A stretch of 64,000 bases of DNA from Actibacterium pelagium (GCF_002285415.1 NZ_NSBU01000005.1:246335-310334); one strand, 5' to 3'. Positions 45,125 to 54,635 are shown, counted from the stretch's first letter. The notes: a model not told the origin generated them from the letters alone. Numbers and translations: made by a program.

Positions 45125-46347
45125 CGCGGCAAGTTCTTCTGGTCGACGACGATTTGGCGGTGCGCGAGGCCTTGGGGCAAACGTTCCAGTTGGCCGGGCT
45201 CGAGCCGGTGCTGACCGGCAGCTATATCGAGGCCAAGGATCACATCACGAAAACTTTCGACGGGGTGATTATCAGCGACATTCGGATGCCGGGCAAAGAT
45301 GGGTTCGAGCTGCTGACATATGCGCGCGGCGTCGATCCGGACCTGCCGGTCATCTTGCTGACCGGCGAAGGCGACATCCCTATGGCCGTGCGCGGGATGA
45401 GCGAGGGCGCGTTCGAGTTTCTGGAAAAACCCTGCGCGCCAAGCGAGATTCTGGCGATCGTCGAAAAGGCGCTGCGGACGCGGACCTTGGTTTTGGAAAA
45501 CCGTCGTCTGCGCCGGATGGCAGAAACCGGTGACGCGGCTGCGCGTATCCTGATGGGGGACTCCGCCAAGGCGCATGACCTGCGAAACCAAGCCCGTCTG
45601 GCGGCAAGGACGCAGGCCTGGGTTCTGATCACGGGCGAACACGGCACGGGTATCTCCAAGGTCGCCGAGGTGATCCACCTTTTGTCCGGCGCCGCCATGC
45701 GCCCCTTTGTCAAATGCTCGGCCGCGGCGTTGGACGCCAGCCAGTTGGCAAAAGAGATCGAGAAGGCCGACGGCGGCACGCTGTTTCTGGACGAGGTGAC
45801 GGGGCTAAGCCCGGCGCTGCAGAATGCGCTGTTGGAACGGGTCGAGGATATCCCTCGTTGCCGGATCATCGCAGGGACCCACCGCGATCTGGATTACGAA
45901 GTCCAAGAGGGGCATTTCATTTCGGATCTTGCGTTTCGATTGCAGGCGATCCGCATCGCCATCCCCGCGCTGCGCGAGCGGGCCGAAGATATCCCGGCAC
46001 TGTTCCGTCACTATGTTTCACTGACCTGCGAGCAGGCCGACCTGCCAAAACCCGATATCCCGCAAGAGTATCTAGCCCGCATCATGGTCGAGAAATGGCC
46101 GGGCAATGCGCACGCCCTGATGAATGCCGCCATGCGCTTTGCCATGGGCTTGTCGGAACCGGTGGAAAACGAGGGTTTGGGCTTGGCTGAACAGATGGCG
46201 CAGGTCGAAAAATCCCTGCTTATCGACGCTCTTAGGCGCAATGACGGCGCCGCGTCGGCGACCGCGCAAATGCTGAAGCTGCCCCGTAAAACTTTCTACG
46301 ATAAGCTGGCGCGCCATGGGATTCGTCCCGAGGACTATCGCAGCTGA
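45121..46347 (+). CDS. dctD: DctD-type response regulator with degenerate AAA+ domain
   Basis: 408 aa. The receiver has phospho-acceptor D53 ('IISDIRMPGKDG') and K103. The central AAA+ region is defective: Walker A reads 'GEHGTGISK' (172-180) with Ile where the invariant Lys should be, and the stretch that normally holds GAFTGA, which contacts sigma-54, is missing between 'FVKCSAAALD' and the intact Walker B 'GGTLFLDE'. The C-terminal Fis-like HTH ('ASATAQMLKLPRKTFYDKLARHGI') is present. It therefore probably activates without sigma-54, like NtrC of R. capsulatus, or represses. Confidence 0.88.
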   Translation: MTRQVLLVDDDLAVREALGQTFQLAGLEPVLTGSYIEAKDHITKTFDGVIISDIRMPGKDGFELLTYARGVDPDLPVILLTGEGDIPMAVRGMSEGAFEFLEKPCAPSEILAIVEKALRTRTLVLENRRLRRMAETGDAAARILMGDSAKAHDLRNQARLAARTQAWVLITGEHGTGISKVAEVIHLLSGAAMRPFVKCSAAALDASQLAKEIEKADGGTLFLDEVTGLSPALQNALLERVEDIPRCRIIAGTHRDLDYEVQEGHFISDLAFRLQAIRIAIPALRERAEDIPALFRHYVSLTCEQADLPKPDIPQEYLARIMVEKWPGNAHALMNAAMRFAMGLSEPVENEGLGLAEQMAQVEKSLLIDALRRNDGAASATAQMLKLPRKTFYDKLARHGIRPEDYRS

Positions 46348-46367
46348 CTGTGTGGAAATCCGCACAG
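46348..46367. promoter_or_regulatory. Palindromic site 1 upstream of dctP
   Basis: CTGTGTGGAAATCCGCACAG, an imperfect palindrome (8 of 10 pairs), starting directly after the dctD stop and 218 bp before the dctP start. Candidate DctD binding site. Confidence 0.55.
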
Positions 46368-46380
46368 TGCTGAAATTACC

Positions 46381-46396
46381 CTGTGTGGAAATTCGC
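46381..46396. promoter_or_regulatory. Repeat site 2 upstream of dctP
   Basis: CTGTGTGGAAATTCGC repeats 15 of 16 bases of site 1, 33 bp on, about three helical turns. No sigma-54 -24/-12 element could be found between it and dctP. Confidence 0.5.
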
Positions 46397-46585
46397 CCAC
46401 CCCCTGTTTTCCGGCGCAGTTTTGACGTCCTGTGCCGACCCTTAGTTTATTGTAAATAAAAAGAAAAATTCGCCTCCAGAAGGGGCGAAAAGTTTTCTCT
46501 TGAGTGACTGGCCAAATATCGGGCGAACTAGAGATAGTTGCCCGGAGGGGGCAATGCGACATCAAAAAATCTCTGGGAGGAGAAT

Positions 46586-47587
46586 ATGAAGTTTCTCACC
46601 GCAGCCGCGACAGCTCTGGCGCTGTCCGTCACCGCGAACGCCGCGTCCGCCGCGTGCGACGCTGGTGAAATGGTCATCAAGTTCAGCCACGTAACCAACA
46701 CTGACAGACACCCGAAAGGGATCGCAGCCACCCTGTTCGCAGAACGTGTGAACACCGAGATGAACGGCAAGGCCTGCGTCGAAGTCTACCCGAACTCGAC
46801 CCTGTACAACGACGACCAGGTTCTGGAAGCCATGCTTCAGGGTGACGTTCAGATGGCGGCCCCGTCGCTGTCGAAGTTCGAAACCTTCACCAAGCAGTTC
46901 CGCATCTTCGACCTGCCGTTCATGTTCAAGAACATGGATGCTGTAGACGCATTCCAGAACTCGGACACCGGTCAGGCCATGAAAGAGTCGATGGTTCGCC
47001 GCGGCCTTCTGGGTCTGGACTTCTGGCACAACGGCCTGAAGCAGTTCTCGGCCAACAAGCCGCTGATTTCGCCGTCTGACGCGTCGGGCCTGAAGTTCCG
47101 CGTTCAGCCTTCGGACGTTCTGGTTGCCCAGATGGAAGCCCTGGGTGCATCGCCGCAGCCGATGGCCTTCTCGGAAGTTTATGGCGCCCTGCAGACCGGC
47201 GTTGTTGACGGTCAGGAAAACACCTGGTCGAACATCTACGGCCAGAAGTTCTTCGAAGTTCAGGACGGTATCACCGAAACCAACCACGGCCTGATCGACT
47301 ACATGGTCGTGACTTCGGTTGACTGGTGGGAAGGTCTGGACGCTGACGTTCGTGACCAGCTGGCCACCATCATGCACGAAGTAACCGCTGAGCGTAACGC
47401 AGCCATCGGTGAAGTTGACTCGAGCAACCGTCAGGCGGTTCTGGACGCCGGTGGCGTTATCCGTGAGCTGACCGCAGAACAGCGTCAGGCATGGGTTGAT
47501 GCAATGCTGCCCGTTTGGTCGAAGTTCGAAGCTGACGTAGGCGCAGACAACATCGCAGCCGCTCAGGCGTTCAACGCGTCCAACTAA
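46586..47587 (+). CDS. dctP: TRAP transporter solute-binding protein DctP
   Basis: Periplasmic substrate-binding protein for C4-dicarboxylates, 333 aa. Signal peptide about 1-23 ('...ANAASA'). The family Arg that pairs with the carboxylate falls in 'GLKFRVQPSDVLVAQ', followed by 'EVYGALQTGVVDGQENTWSNIY' (region), the DctP signature. Strong GGGAGGAG precedes the ATG. Codon use looks like that of a highly expressed gene. Confidence 0.95.
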   Translation: MKFLTAAATALALSVTANAASAACDAGEMVIKFSHVTNTDRHPKGIAATLFAERVNTEMNGKACVEVYPNSTLYNDDQVLEAMLQGDVQMAAPSLSKFETFTKQFRIFDLPFMFKNMDAVDAFQNSDTGQAMKESMVRRGLLGLDFWHNGLKQFSANKPLISPSDASGLKFRVQPSDVLVAQMEALGASPQPMAFSEVYGALQTGVVDGQENTWSNIYGQKFFEVQDGITETNHGLIDYMVVTSVDWWEGLDADVRDQLATIMHEVTAERNAAIGEVDSSNRQAVLDAGGVIRELTAEQRQAWVDAMLPVWSKFEADVGADNIAAAQAFNASN

Positions 47588-47605
47588 TACCACTCACAAG
47601 AACAG

Positions 47606-47630
47606 CCGGCCCCGAGATTTTCGGGGCCGG
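47606..47630 (+). terminator. Hairpin between dctP and dctQ
   Basis: CCGGCCCCGA, 5-nt loop, TCGGGGCCGG: a perfect 10-bp stem without T-tract, 18 nt after dctP. It likely stabilises the dctP mRNA or partially terminates, giving more DctP than DctQM. Confidence 0.6.
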
Positions 47631-47678
47631 TCACTTTCCGGGCAAAGAGACCGGTACCATCGAGGGGAAGGGGTCAAG

Positions 47679-48365
47679 ATGTCATCTCATCATGATGCAC
47701 CGCAATCTGGTATCGCACGCTTCATCGACAATTTCGAAGAAACTCTGATCGCAGTCCTTCTGGGGCTGATGACGGTCATCACCTTCGTGAACGTTGTGCT
47801 GCGCTACCTTTTCAACAGCCAATTGATCTGGGGGCTAGAGGTCGTGTTGATCCTCTTTGCCTGGTTGGTTCTTTTGGGAATTTCTTATGGGTTCAAAAAG
47901 ACCTCGCACCTTGGGGTGGATGCAGTCACGAACCTTCTGCCTGACCGGCCACGCCGGATCGTCGCTTTGTTGTCGGCCTTTGCGTGTTTCGCTTATGCGT
48001 TCCTGCTGATGAAAGGGGCCTATGACTATTGGGCACCGTTCGCCGCGCTTCAGCCGACAGAGGGCCGCTGGTTCCCGCTGGGCTTTACCGAAGGGGTCCG
48101 CGACCGCGCCTTTTATGTGACCGATCAGGTGCCGATGCTGGGCATCTTCCGCTGGCTGGAAGACGCGATCAACTATGGCGAGGCCTACGACAAGCTTCCG
48201 CGCGTCATTCCCTATGCCATGATTCCGTTCGCCGCCGCGCTGATCCTTCTGCGCGTGGTACAGGCAACAATCCGTATCATCAGAGGCACGCAAGACAGCC
48301 TGATTGTCAGCCATGAAGCCGAAGAAGAAGTCGAGCGCGTAGCGCACGGCGAATACGAGGAATAA
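47679..48365 (+). CDS. dctQ: TRAP transporter small permease DctQ
   Basis: 228 aa, four membrane segments (about 17-40, 47-68, 88-108, and one near 185-205). The 'NVVLRYLFNSQLIWGLEV' stretch is the DctQ signature. It has a longer loop between the third and fourth segments than small DctQs. It starts 91 nt after dctP and ends 5 nt before dctM. Confidence 0.92.
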   Translation: MSSHHDAPQSGIARFIDNFEETLIAVLLGLMTVITFVNVVLRYLFNSQLIWGLEVVLILFAWLVLLGISYGFKKTSHLGVDAVTNLLPDRPRRIVALLSAFACFAYAFLLMKGAYDYWAPFAALQPTEGRWFPLGFTEGVRDRAFYVTDQVPMLGIFRWLEDAINYGEAYDKLPRVIPYAMIPFAAALILLRVVQATIRIIRGTQDSLIVSHEAEEEVERVAHGEYEE

Positions 48366-48370
48366 GACCG

Positions 48371-49765
48371 ATGGATGTTGTCTTTCTATTTACAATGGTC
48401 GTCGGCCTGCTGCTGATCGGTGTGCCGATCGCGGTCAGCCTTGGCCTGTCTTCGATGATCTTCCTGCTGATGTTCTCGGAGACATCGCTCGCCTCGATCG
48501 CTCAGTCGATGTACCAGGCGATGGCCGGGCACTATACCCTGCTGGCGATCCCGTTTTTCATCCTCGCGTCGAGCTTCATGTCGACCGGTGGGGTTGCGAA
48601 ACGGATCGTGCGGTTCTCGATCGCCTGTGTTGGTCACTTCCCGGGTGGTCTGGCGATTGCGGGTGTCTTCGCCTGTATGATCTTCGCCGCCCTGTCGGGG
48701 TCGTCCCCGGCAACCGTTGTGGCCATTGGTACCATCGTGATCGCAGCCATGCGCCAGGTGGGGTATTCCAAGGACTTCGCAGCGGGTGTCATCTGTAACG
48801 CCGGTACGCTGGGCATCCTGATCCCGCCGTCGATCGTGATGGTGGTCTATGCCTCGGCAACCGACGTGTCAGTGGGCCGTATGTTCCTTGCGGGTGTGAT
48901 CCCGGGCCTGATGGCGGGTGGTATGCTGATGCTGACCATCTACCTGATCGCCAAGATCAAGAACCTGCCCAAAGGTGAATGGGCCGGATGGTCCGAAATC
49001 GGTGCGTCCTTCCGCGAAGCTTTCTGGGGCCTGATGCTGATCGTCATCATCATGGTTGGGATCTACGGTATCCCGGGCATCACCAAGGCGATCTTCACCC
49101 CGACCGAGGCGGCGGCTGTGGCCTCTGTCTATGCGTTCATCGTGGCAAGCTTTATCTATCGCGACATGGGACCGCTGTCGGCCGGAGAGGGCAATGCCCC
49201 GACCCCGCTGATCAACAAGCCCCATGCCCTGTTGACCGCGCTTTGGCACAAGGACACGCGCCACACCCTGTTCGACGCGGGCAAGCTGACCATCATGCTG
49301 ATGTTCATCATCGCCAACGCGCTGATCCTGAAGCACGTTCTGACCGACGAGCAGATCCCGCAGCAAATCGCCGAAGCGATGCTGTCGGCTGGTTTCGGCA
49401 AGATCATGTTCCTTGTCATGGTCAACGTGATCCTGCTGATCGGTGGCCAGTTCATGGAGCCCTCGGGCCTGATCGTGATCGTTGCACCGCTGGTGTTCCC
49501 GATTGCTATCGAGCTGGGCGTCGACCCGATCCATCTGGGTATCATCATGGTCGTGAACATGGAGATCGGGATGATCACACCGCCGGTGGGTCTGAACCTC
49601 TTCGTGACCTCGGGCGTGGCAGGGATGCCGATGATGAAAGTGGTCCGGGCGGCGCTGCCGTTCCTGGCTGTCCTGTTCGTCTTCCTGATCTTGGTGACTT
49701 ACGTGCCGTTCATATCGACATGGTTGCCGACCACGTTGATGGGGCCGGAAATCATCACCAACTAG
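48371..49765 (+). CDS. dctM: TRAP transporter large permease DctM
   Basis: 464-aa inner-membrane symporter subunit with about twelve membrane segments. Signatures include 'GHYTLLAIPFFILASSFMSTGGVAKRIVRF' (region about 55-85), 'GSSPATVVAIGTIVIAAM' and 'PIHLGIIMVVNMEIGMITPPVGLNLFV' (region). Uses an ion gradient to import the substrate delivered by DctP. Confidence 0.95.
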   Translation: MDVVFLFTMVVGLLLIGVPIAVSLGLSSMIFLLMFSETSLASIAQSMYQAMAGHYTLLAIPFFILASSFMSTGGVAKRIVRFSIACVGHFPGGLAIAGVFACMIFAALSGSSPATVVAIGTIVIAAMRQVGYSKDFAAGVICNAGTLGILIPPSIVMVVYASATDVSVGRMFLAGVIPGLMAGGMLMLTIYLIAKIKNLPKGEWAGWSEIGASFREAFWGLMLIVIIMVGIYGIPGITKAIFTPTEAAAVASVYAFIVASFIYRDMGPLSAGEGNAPTPLINKPHALLTALWHKDTRHTLFDAGKLTIMLMFIIANALILKHVLTDEQIPQQIAEAMLSAGFGKIMFLVMVNVILLIGGQFMEPSGLIVIVAPLVFPIAIELGVDPIHLGIIMVVNMEIGMITPPVGLNLFVTSGVAGMPMMKVVRAALPFLAVLFVFLILVTYVPFISTWLPTTLMGPEIITN

Positions 49766-49794
49766 CGGTTTCGTCCTTAAACGGGATGAAACTA

Positions 49795-49827
49795 AAGGCG
49801 GCGCACTGCACGGTGCGCCGCCTTTTT
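49795..49827 (+). terminator. Rho-independent terminator of dctPQM
   Basis: AAGGCGGCGCAC, 6-nt loop, GTGCGCCGCCTT form a 12-bp perfect stem followed by TTT, 29 nt after dctM. Confidence 0.85.
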
Positions 49828-49945
49828 CTTTGAAACGACCCACAGGGTTTTTGGCAGCACTTCCCCTTTTCAGACGCCGATCTTTTGAGTTTAGCCCCAA
49901 AAATGATACGGTCGGTCTCGACCATCTCTGGGGATGGAGGGTTGA

Positions 49946-51226
49946 TTGCGTCATTTTTGGTTCAAACTAATCACAGTATTATCTTTGGTTTTTTCCTCTC
50001 CGGCCTTCGCTTTGGAGGAGGGCAAGGTCTTCCAGACAGTCGTCCCGCTGTACTCCGAGGATGCGCCTTGCAGCCCTGAATTCGCAGAGCCCTTCTGGGC
50101 GCGGAAATCCGTGGCGAACCCCGCTGACGACTATGTGGTTCGATACAGCCGTTTCAGCTGTGTGATCGGAGATAGCGGCGCCATTCTGATCGCCCCGGGA
50201 CGGACCGAACCGGCTTACGAGTATTTGGAAACAGCCCTGGATTTCATCGCTTTGGGATATGGCCCGATCTACGCGGTGGATCACCGTGGGCAGGGACTGT
50301 CGCCACGTATGCTGAAGGACCCGCTTAAGGGGCATGTCGCACGTTTCGAGGACTATATCAGTGATCTGGACGTTGTGGTTTCAGCCATGCAGGCCGACCT
50401 TTCGGCACTTGGCGCACCGGCCGATTACCCGCGGTTTTTCACATCGAACTCTTTGGGTGGGGCCATCGGCATTGGGTATTTCCAAACCAACGGTGCAGAG
50501 ACGCCATTCGCGGCCGCAGCCCTTCTTGGGCCGATGATCCATGTAAACTACATCAGCTTCGTGGATACGGATGCGACTTGGTTGGCCCTTCGCACCTTCT
50601 CGGAATTTGGGGCCAATTCACAAGCCAACCTGCGATGTGGCGTGCTTTCTTGGTTCAACACGGAAAAATGCGCCGAATATGCGAATGAGGCAGACTTTGG
50701 CCCCTATGTCACGGGAAGCCGAAGCTTTGTGCCGGACACCGAAAGCATCATGACGCATAGTCGGACCCGATATGATCTGCGGACCCACATGTGGGACGCC
50801 TTTGATTGGGCGAAGATTGCGGCTGAAGAATACGCCGAGGGCGAATTCTGGACCGGCCCCCAACTTGGCGGGTCGACCAACGGTTGGGTGAAAGAGGCCT
50901 CAAGGTTCAACAGACAAATGCGAAAGTCGAAGAACCTTGAAAAGATGCCGGATATGCCCGTCTTGCTGATGACCGGAACGCGGGATCTGCGCGCGTACAG
51001 GCAGTTCCGCAGTGGCAGCGGGAAAGAGCCGGACCTGAAGCGCCACAGTGATTTCTGTGACGACATGAATGCCGAAAGTCTGGTCACTTTCGGCAACTAC
51101 AATTGCCTGTTCATCCCGATCAAGGGCGCGTTCCACGAGCTGTACAAGGAAAGAGATGCCGAGAGGTCAGTTGCCATCTCAGCCGTTGACTGGTTCTTCC
51201 GCATGTCCACACGCCTACCGCGTTGA
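49946..51226 (+). CDS. Exported alpha/beta hydrolase, lysophospholipase-like
   Basis: 426 aa. Signal peptide about 1-22 ('...FSSPAFA'). The 'AVDHRGQGLSPRM' motif (about 110-122) is that of PldB-type lysophospholipases. The nucleophile elbow is 'SNSLGGA' with S169; the usual first Gly is Ser. The Asp and His of the triad are plausibly in 'LLMTGTRDLR' and 'IPIKGAFHEL'. Probably acts on lipids in the periplasm. Start is TTG, with GGAGG 5 nt upstream. Confidence 0.8.
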   Translation: MRHFWFKLITVLSLVFSSPAFALEEGKVFQTVVPLYSEDAPCSPEFAEPFWARKSVANPADDYVVRYSRFSCVIGDSGAILIAPGRTEPAYEYLETALDFIALGYGPIYAVDHRGQGLSPRMLKDPLKGHVARFEDYISDLDVVVSAMQADLSALGAPADYPRFFTSNSLGGAIGIGYFQTNGAETPFAAAALLGPMIHVNYISFVDTDATWLALRTFSEFGANSQANLRCGVLSWFNTEKCAEYANEADFGPYVTGSRSFVPDTESIMTHSRTRYDLRTHMWDAFDWAKIAAEEYAEGEFWTGPQLGGSTNGWVKEASRFNRQMRKSKNLEKMPDMPVLLMTGTRDLRAYRQFRSGSGKEPDLKRHSDFCDDMNAESLVTFGNYNCLFIPIKGAFHELYKERDAERSVAISAVDWFFRMSTRLPR

Positions 51227-51308
51227 AGCGCCAAGACATATTCCCACAGATTAAAAGGTGTGGTGCTCACCTCTGGACAGCGCCCCTTGGACCCCATACA
51301 TCCCCGTT

Positions 51309-51785
51309 ATGGCCAAACCGAAGACAGATCCAAATTACAAGGTGATCGCCGAGAACCGGCGTGCCCGTTATGACTATGCAATCGAGGATGACCTCGAGTG
51401 CGGCGTCGTGCTGCACGGTTCCGAAGTAAAGGCCCTGCGTAAAGGTGGCACCAATATCGCCGACAGCTATGCCAGCGTCGAAGACGGAGAGCTGTGGTTG
51501 ATCAACTCTTACATCGCGCCCTATGAGCAGGCAAAAACCTGGGGCCACGAAGAGCGTCGCAAGCGCAAGCTTCTTGTGTCCAAGAAAGAACTGTCGCGGC
51601 TGTGGAACGAAACGCAACGCAAGGGGATGACCCTTGTGCCGCTGGTTCTGTATTTCAACCACAAAGGCATCGCCAAGCTGAAGATTGGTATCGCCAAGGG
51701 TAAGAAAAATCAGGACAAACGCGCGACCGAGGCCAAACGCGACTGGAACCGCCAGAAACAGCGCTTGCTTCGCCACGGCGACTGA
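51309..51785 (+). CDS. smpB: SsrA (tmRNA)-binding protein SmpB
   Basis: Trans-translation factor of 158 aa that brings tmRNA to stalled ribosomes. '[30 protein letters not shown]' (region) and the basic tail '[20 protein letters not shown]' are diagnostic. Start '[11 protein letters not shown]'. No ssrA gene was seen nearby. Confidence 0.96.
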   Translation: MAKPKTDPNYKVIAENRRARYDYAIEDDLECGVVLHGSEVKALRKGGTNIADSYASVEDGELWLINSYIAPYEQAKTWGHEERRKRKLLVSKKELSRLWNETQRKGMTLVPLVLYFNHKGIAKLKIGIAKGKKNQDKRATEAKRDWNRQKQRLLRHGD

Positions 51786-51834
51786 CACCGTCTTGCCTGA
51801 ACTGGCAAGCCTCTCTAAAACTGGCAGGAACGCG

Positions 51835-52698
51835 ATGACGGAGGGCGCTATGCAGGACGATCCCAAGACACTGGTCTCGACCGATTGGTTGGCGGCGCAT
51901 TTGCGCGATCCAGACATTCGCATTCTGGATGCCTCGTGGTTCTTGCCGGGATCAGACCGCGACGCCCATGCGGAATACCTTGCTGGCCACATCCCCGGCG
52001 CCCGTTTCTTTGATATCGACGCCATCGCTGACAAGCGCTCGGACCTGCCGCACATGGTGCCGCCGGTCGAGAAATTCATGTCCCGCCTGCGGGCGATGGG
52101 TGTGGGCGATGGCCATCAGGTTGTGGTCTATGACAGCCACGGGTTGTTCTCGGCCGCGCGTGTATGGTGGATGTTCCGCCTGATGGGGCAGATGAACGTC
52201 GCCGTTCTGGACGGCGGTTTGCCAAAGTGGCAGGCCGAGGGCCGTCCCTTTACCGATCTGCCACCGGTGATCCGTGACCGCCATATGATCGTCGACTTCC
52301 AGCCGCAGATGGTGAAGGACGTGACACAAGTCGCCTCAGCCTCAAAGCTGGGGGACTATCAGATCATTGACGCGCGCGCGCCCGAACGGTTCCGCGGCGA
52401 AGCGGTCGAGCCGCGCCCCGGCTTGCGGGCGGGTCATATTCCGAACTCGATAAACCTGCCTTTCGGCGAACTGCTGAATGCCGATGGTACGATGAAAGAG
52501 CCCGACGCCCTGCGCGCCCAGTTCGAGGCGGCCAAGGTCGATCTGTCCAAACCCGCGATCACCAGCTGCGGATCAGGTGTGACGGCCGCAATCCTGTGTC
52601 TGGCAATGGAGCGGATGGGTAAGACCGATCACGCGCTTTACGACGGGTCTTGGGCCGAGTGGGGCGCGTACCCAGGGTTGCGGATCGCAACTGGATAA
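51835..52698 (+). CDS. sseA: 3-mercaptopyruvate/thiosulfate sulfurtransferase
   Basis: 287 aa, two rhodanese domains. The catalytic Cys is C245 in 'SCGSGVTA', the CGSGVTA form of mercaptopyruvate sulfurtransferases; the first domain is inactive as usual. Start at ATG 51835 with AGGA upstream. Role in sulfur transfer or cyanide detoxification is a family inference. Confidence 0.88.
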   Translation: MTEGAMQDDPKTLVSTDWLAAHLRDPDIRILDASWFLPGSDRDAHAEYLAGHIPGARFFDIDAIADKRSDLPHMVPPVEKFMSRLRAMGVGDGHQVVVYDSHGLFSAARVWWMFRLMGQMNVAVLDGGLPKWQAEGRPFTDLPPVIRDRHMIVDFQPQMVKDVTQVASASKLGDYQIIDARAPERFRGEAVEPRPGLRAGHIPNSINLPFGELLNADGTMKEPDALRAQFEAAKVDLSKPAITSCGSGVTAAILCLAMERMGKTDHALYDGSWAEWGAYPGLRIATG

Positions 52699-52798
52699 CT
52701 CTTTCTCACAGCGGCCTAACTTGCCGGGGGCCTGTCATGTCGGTCATGCTTGGCCTTGCGGTCGCGGCTCAGTTAGCTTGACCTCGGCCGACGTTACA

Positions 52799-53587
52799 TC
52801 AGTTTTTGGACGACGTCGCGGGCTCGCGTAAAGCGCGGGTTGGAGCTGAGCAGGAATACCCTTTGCCGTCTGGAAGAACGCAAAGGTCTTCCAAGAAACC
52901 TTCGGGAAGCAGGTTATATCGAGGCAGCGCATGGCTTTCATCAATTCGGTCCAAATACTGGTGACATGCTGACAGGTAGTAGGATTCTCGGCGGTCTGGG
53001 GACCGATACCATTGATCAAACGCTGCCGTGGTCGCGGCAGCCAAATCCCCTGATTTCGTCATTTCCTCTTCAAACCTGACGGCAATGTCTTTCTGCGTCG
53101 GCCATGCTGACAACGCGGCCCAAACCCTGTCATTGCCGTGGTTCGCCATATTCCACGCGACCAACAATGAAATCGCGCTTGCGTCAGCCTCCATTGCAAA
53201 GGTCGCACGAGCGTACTCTTTCATGGCCAAGTCTTCTGAGGGGCAGGCACCGATCGCAAGCTGTTCCAGATGCCGGATTTCGTGCAGAAGCACACCGATC
53301 TGCATGCTTGTGTTCAGTCTCTGGCTTATGACAATCCTGTTTTTGTCGACATCCAAATAAGCATGGGCATTGTGCATCTGATCCGACAGGCAGAGTTCTG
53401 GTGTCATGTTCGAGACCGCAGTTTCCAGCGAAGGGAACCGTTTCAGCGTCGGTGCGACACCCCGAAAGATACTGACAATTTCGCGGTGCGCGGCTGTCGG
53501 CATGGTAGTATAGGGATGCGAAATGCAGATCTCCTTCGCACCTACAGAGGTCGCCAGTGATACCAATATCGCTAGGGTGAAACGCAT
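52799..53587 (-). CDS. Putative zinc metallopeptidase (DUF6782-like), secreted
   Basis: 262 aa. Signal peptide about 1-17 ('...TSVGA'). Zinc motif H102-E103-x2-H106 in 'LLHEIRHLEQLA', with E133 in 'FAMEADASAIS' as a likely third ligand. This gluzincin-like pattern suggests a periplasmic peptidase. Six Cys may form disulfides. I am sure of the motif, less so of the family name. Confidence 0.65.
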   Translation of the reverse strand: MRFTLAILVSLATSVGAKEICISHPYTTMPTAAHREIVSIFRGVAPTLKRFPSLETAVSNMTPELCLSDQMHNAHAYLDVDKNRIVISQRLNTSMQIGVLLHEIRHLEQLAIGACPSEDLAMKEYARATFAMEADASAISLLVAWNMANHGNDRVWAALSAWPTQKDIAVRFEEEMTKSGDLAAATTAAFDQWYRSPDRRESYYLSACHQYLDRIDESHALPRYNLLPEGFLEDLCVLPDGKGYSCSAPTRALREPATSSKN

Positions 53588-53645
53588 CAGTTAAAAGCCC
53601 GCAGTCGAAATAGCATCCAGTCGATTTCTGTTAGGGCAGAATTCA

Positions 53646-54464
53646 TCACGCCTCCGCCGGTACCACGGCCCGTTGATAAAGATGCCACGTGGTATGCCCA
53701 AGAATCGGAAGGGTGAAGATCAGCCCCAAAAATGCGGGAACCAGCGACAGCAGCATCGTGATCGAGATGATTGCCGCCCAGGTCAGCATGACCACCGGGT
53801 TTTCCTTAACGACTTGGATCGAGGTCAGCATGGCGGACACAAAGTTGGTTTCACGGTCCAGCAGCAACGGCATGGCCACGACGGTTACGGTGAACAGTAC
53901 GGCTGACAGAAACGCTCCGGCGCAGGAGCCGACCAGAAGGAACGTCCAGCCTTCCGGCGTGAAAAATACCGTGTTCAGAAACCCCGAAAAGTCCGAGAAA
54001 GAGGCATCCCTTAGGATGATCGCCAACCAAAGCCGAACCTGATAGGCCCAGACCCAGAAGATGAACAGGGTGACAAATGCCATCCAGCCCATCTCGCGTT
54101 TGCGCTGGTTGGCTATGACAGTCAGGATTTCAGACCAGCCGAAACTCTCATCTTTCTGCATCCGGCGGGACATTTCATAAAGCCCGGCGGCGGCAAAAGG
54201 GGCGACAAGCGGAAAGGCGACGACCGCAGGAATGATCATCCAGATTTTGCCAAGCCAGACCAGTGCCCAGACAAACAGGATGCCGAAAACCGCGTAGAAC
54301 AGGCCGAAGAAGCCGCTCATTAACGGGCGCGCCAGAAAGTCGGAAAACCCGGCCTTTAGCGATGCTTTGATATCTTCTGAGGTTACTTTGTTGACCGTCG
54401 GCATGACCGGCTGGTGCGGCGCCTGATTGTCCGAATGGATGGACCCTTCGGTATTGGATGTCAT
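53646..54464 (-). CDS. DUF2189 membrane protein
   Basis: 272 aa. About six membrane segments from residue 45 on ('FLARPLMSGFFGLFYAVFGIL' region, 'WMIIPAVVAFPLVAPFAAAGLYEMSRRM' region). The DUF2189 block 'PLVAPFAAAGLYEMSRR' is clear. The start 'MTSNTEGS' is set by GGGAGGAG. Inner membrane, function unknown. Confidence 0.85.
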   Translation of the reverse strand: MTSNTEGSIHSDNQAPHQPVMPTVNKVTSEDIKASLKAGFSDFLARPLMSGFFGLFYAVFGILFVWALVWLGKIWMIIPAVVAFPLVAPFAAAGLYEMSRRMQKDESFGWSEILTVIANQRKREMGWMAFVTLFIFWVWAYQVRLWLAIILRDASFSDFSGFLNTVFFTPEGWTFLLVGSCAGAFLSAVLFTVTVVAMPLLLDRETNFVSAMLTSIQVVKENPVVMLTWAAIISITMLLSLVPAFLGLIFTLPILGHTTWHLYQRAVVPAEA

Positions 54465-54635
54465 GGCACACTCCTCCCAAAGCATGGCGCCGCAGAGGTC
54501 CGGTTTCCAACAGACCTAGGGCTAAACAGACATCGCGCTTCCATGCCCAAGTCTGGAGCAGCAGAGGTCTTTGGGCAAGAGGGGAGAGTGTGGCGGGGTC
54601 TTCGGGCAAATTCGCCAGCGCGACATGCGGCACAC

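Noticed and set aside
46397-46585. Sigma-54 promoter upstream of dctP
   Set aside because: No TGGCAC-N5-TTGC-like element with proper spacing was found; the TTGC near 46538 lacks a GG partner 10 bp upstream.
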